DNA of 64,000 nucleotides from Sphingopyxis sp. QXT-31 (GTDB taxonomy: Bacteria; Pseudomonadota; Alphaproteobacteria; Sphingomonadales; Sphingomonadaceae), in contig NZ_CP019449.1 of assembly GCF_001984035.1 (NCBI RefSeq), forward strand, positions 124,001-188,000, in the 5' to 3' direction. The translations under genes were made by a program, and so were the position numbers. Below the pieces are notes generated by a model. It saw nothing but the letters and a program-made list of their open reading frames with translations, searched no databases and had not been told where the DNA came from. Below, one piece after another: positions 60,883 to 64,000 of this stretch. Within the stretch, counting starts at the first letter, position 1, and each line of letters starts with the position of its first letter.

Positions 60883-62471
60883 CAGTTGCGGCCCCCTACC
60901 AGCCCGCGCGCGATCACCTGCGCCTGTATCTCCGCGGCGCCTTCGAAGATGTTGAGGATGCGCGCGTCGCACAAAACCCGGCTGATCTCATATTCCATCG
61001 CATAGCCGTTGCCGCCGTGGATCTGCAGGCTTGCGTCGGCGTTCGACCAGGCCGCGCGCGCGCCGAGCAATTTCGCCATGCCCGCCTCGATATCGCAGCG
61101 CTTGCCGCCGTCCTTGGCGCGCGCGGCGGCGTAGCTCAATTCGCGCGCCGTGACGAAATCGACGAGGCTCATCGCGATCTTGTCCGACACGCGTGGGAAA
61201 TTGAGGATCGCCTTGCCGAATTGCTTGCGTGTCACGGCGTAATCGAGCGCCAGTTCGAGCGCGCGTCGCGCGACCCCGACCGCGCGCGCCGCGGTCTGGA
61301 TGCGCGCGCCCTCGAAGGTGCGCATCAACTGCTTGAAGCCTTGCCCCTCCTCGCCGCCGAGCAGCGCGTCGGCGGGCGCCTGCATGGCATCGAACTGCAG
61401 CGCATATTCGCGCATGCCGCGGTAACCCAGCACCTCGATCTCGCTGCCGCTCATGCCGGTGGCGGGGAAGGGCGCCTCCTCGCTGCCGCGCGGCTTGGGC
61501 ACGAGCAGCATCGACAGCCCGGCATAGCCCTTCGCCTCGGGCAAGGTGCGCGCGAGCAACGTCATCAGGTCGGAGCGCGCGGCGTGGGTGATCCAGTTCT
61601 TCGCCCCGTCGATCACCCAATGATCGCCCTCGGGCCGTGCGCGGGTCTGGAGCGCGCCCAAGTCCGATCCGACGTCGGGCTCGGTGAACACCGCGGTGGG
61701 CAGCACCTCGCCGCTGGCGATCCGTGGCAGCCATTCGGCCTTCTGCGCGTCGGTACCGCCCAGCACGATCAGCTCGCCCGCGATCTCCGACCTTGTGCCG
61801 AGCGACCCGGTGCCGATCCAGCCGCGCGACAATTCCTCGGTGACGATGCACATCACCAGCTTGCCAAGGCCGAGCCCGCCAAATTCCTCGGGAATGCAGA
61901 CGCCGAAGGTGCCGAGTTCGGCCATCGCCGCGACCATCGCATCGGGGATCAGCGCATTGGCGAGGTGCCAGCCATGCGCGTGCGGCAAAATCTCGGCATC
62001 GGTGAAGCGGCGATATTGCTCCCGGATCGCGTCGAGATCGGCATCGTGCAGCGTCTCGCTCGGCCATTGCCCGGCAGCGAGCAGCGCGGTCAGCTCAGCG
62101 CGCCCCGCCGCGTAGTCGGCGTCGAGCAGCTCGGCGCAGTCCGCCGCAAGCTTCGCCGCGGCCTGCGCCAGCCCCAGATCGGCGGGACGGAAGATCTCAT
62201 TTTGCCCCATGGGCAGCCCGCCCACGAGTTGGCCGATACCCTCGGCAAAGGCGAGCTGGGTCACCAGCGCATCGACCCGCGGCTTCTCGCCCGCCTCGAC
62301 CCAGCCGAGCGTCGCTTCGAGCGCCGCCACCGTCGTCGCCACCCACGCAAAACCATGCGCCGCGCGCTGTTCGGCGTCGATCGGCGCCGTCTCCAGCCGC
62401 GCCGCGAGCGCCGCCTGCGCCGCGGTCCGATAATCCTGCGCAGCGGCCAGCGCCTGCCTCAAATCGCTCAT
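60882..62471 (-). CDS. Acyl-CoA dehydrogenase family protein
   Basis: 529 residues, longer than the usual 380-400 because of an N-terminal helical extension (about 120 residues) that covers the active-site side in this subgroup. FAD motifs: AVFTEPDVGSDLGALQTRA, WVIDGAKNWITHAARSDLM and QIHGGNGYAMEYEISRVLCD, with the catalytic base region near NIFEGAAEIQAQVIA. It oxidises acyl-CoA to 2-enoyl-CoA. ATG 62471 (MSDLRQALAAAQ) is the natural start. The chain-length class is unknown. Confidence 0.9.
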   Translation of the reverse strand: MSDLRQALAAAQDYRTAAQAALAARLETAPIDAEQRAAHGFAWVATTVAALEATLGWVEAGEKPRVDALVTQLAFAEGIGQLVGGLPMGQNEIFRPADLGLAQAAAKLAADCAELLDADYAAGRAELTALLAAGQWPSETLHDADLDAIREQYRRFTDAEILPHAHGWHLANALIPDAMVAAMAELGTFGVCIPEEFGGLGLGKLVMCIVTEELSRGWIGTGSLGTRSEIAGELIVLGGTDAQKAEWLPRIASGEVLPTAVFTEPDVGSDLGALQTRARPEGDHWVIDGAKNWITHAARSDLMTLLARTLPEAKGYAGLSMLLVPKPRGSEEAPFPATGMSGSEIEVLGYRGMREYALQFDAMQAPADALLGGEEGQGFKQLMRTFEGARIQTAARAVGVARRALELALDYAVTRKQFGKAILNFPRVSDKIAMSLVDFVTARELSYAAARAKDGGKRCDIEAGMAKLLGARAAWSNADASLQIHGGNGYAMEYEISRVLCDARILNIFEGAAEIQAQVIARGLVGGRN

Positions 62472-62580
62472 TCGATCATCCCGTTCGTCGCGGCGGCGAT
62501 GCACCGAACGCGGGCGCTCTGCAACCCTCAGTTAGTATACTATCTGCTGTTCTGCGGCCGCATTCGCCGCCGCGAAATAA

Positions 62581-64000
<1,420 letters not shown>

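Overview
The window is a GC-rich, densely packed alphaproteobacterial chromosome segment. Gene content (ABA4-like and carotenoid oxygenase proteins, TonB receptor, many acyl-CoA enzymes, NodT-type RND efflux) and the palindromic intergenic repeats point to Sphingomonadaceae. A Sphingopyxis-like organism is my best inference, not proven by the sequence. I see no prophage, transposase, CRISPR array or integrase. Both window edges cut genes: gcvPB at the left and guaB at the right.

Left part (1-9.3 kb): the end of a glycine cleavage P-protein gene runs by overlapping starts into three small membrane or methyltransferase genes. An acyl-CoA synthetase/GFA pair, an SDR, a secreted coiled-coil protein, a GST and an EamA transporter follow. 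tRNA-Trp comes next, then a Gdx/SugE-type guanidinium exporter behind a candidate guanidine-II-like leader.

Transcription/translation core (13-25 kb): secE-nusG, rplK-rplA and rplJ-rplL are all present but split apart. A tesB thioesterase and a repeat lie between nusG and rplK. About 7.7 kb separates rplA from rplJ: VOC, ccmAB, zincin, PCD, amino-acid permease, XRE/DUF2975 and PadR/DUF2218. rplL ends in a strong bidirectional terminator and rpoBC does not follow.

Middle (25-43 kb): an unrecognised divergent trio (PLP enzyme; D-Ala-D-Ala-ligase-like ATP-grasp; nucleotidyltransferase) looks like a small biosynthetic locus of unknown product. It is followed by a carotenoid oxygenase with a divergent TetR, a MASE1-PAS-GGDEF diguanylate cyclase, a TonB receptor with a divergent TetR, a ferredoxin-NADP reductase-like flavoprotein, tRNA-Gln and a TauD dioxygenase/FAD protein pair.

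Right part (43-64 kb): a TetR gene with TACCG-NN-CGGTA operators precedes a complete RND tripartite pump. Then come an ECF sigma operon, a LuxR-type regulator, TelA/XpaC, a BASS transporter, an MTA/SAH nucleosidase, a frameshifted M15 peptidase, an ArsR/SRPBCC pair, an MFS exporter, an acyl-CoA dehydrogenase and guaB.

Two genes (29684-30014 and 57537-58047) each need a one-base correction to read through. Several palindromic repeat families sit between genes; one 170-bp copy pair is near-identical and inverted about 23 kb apart.
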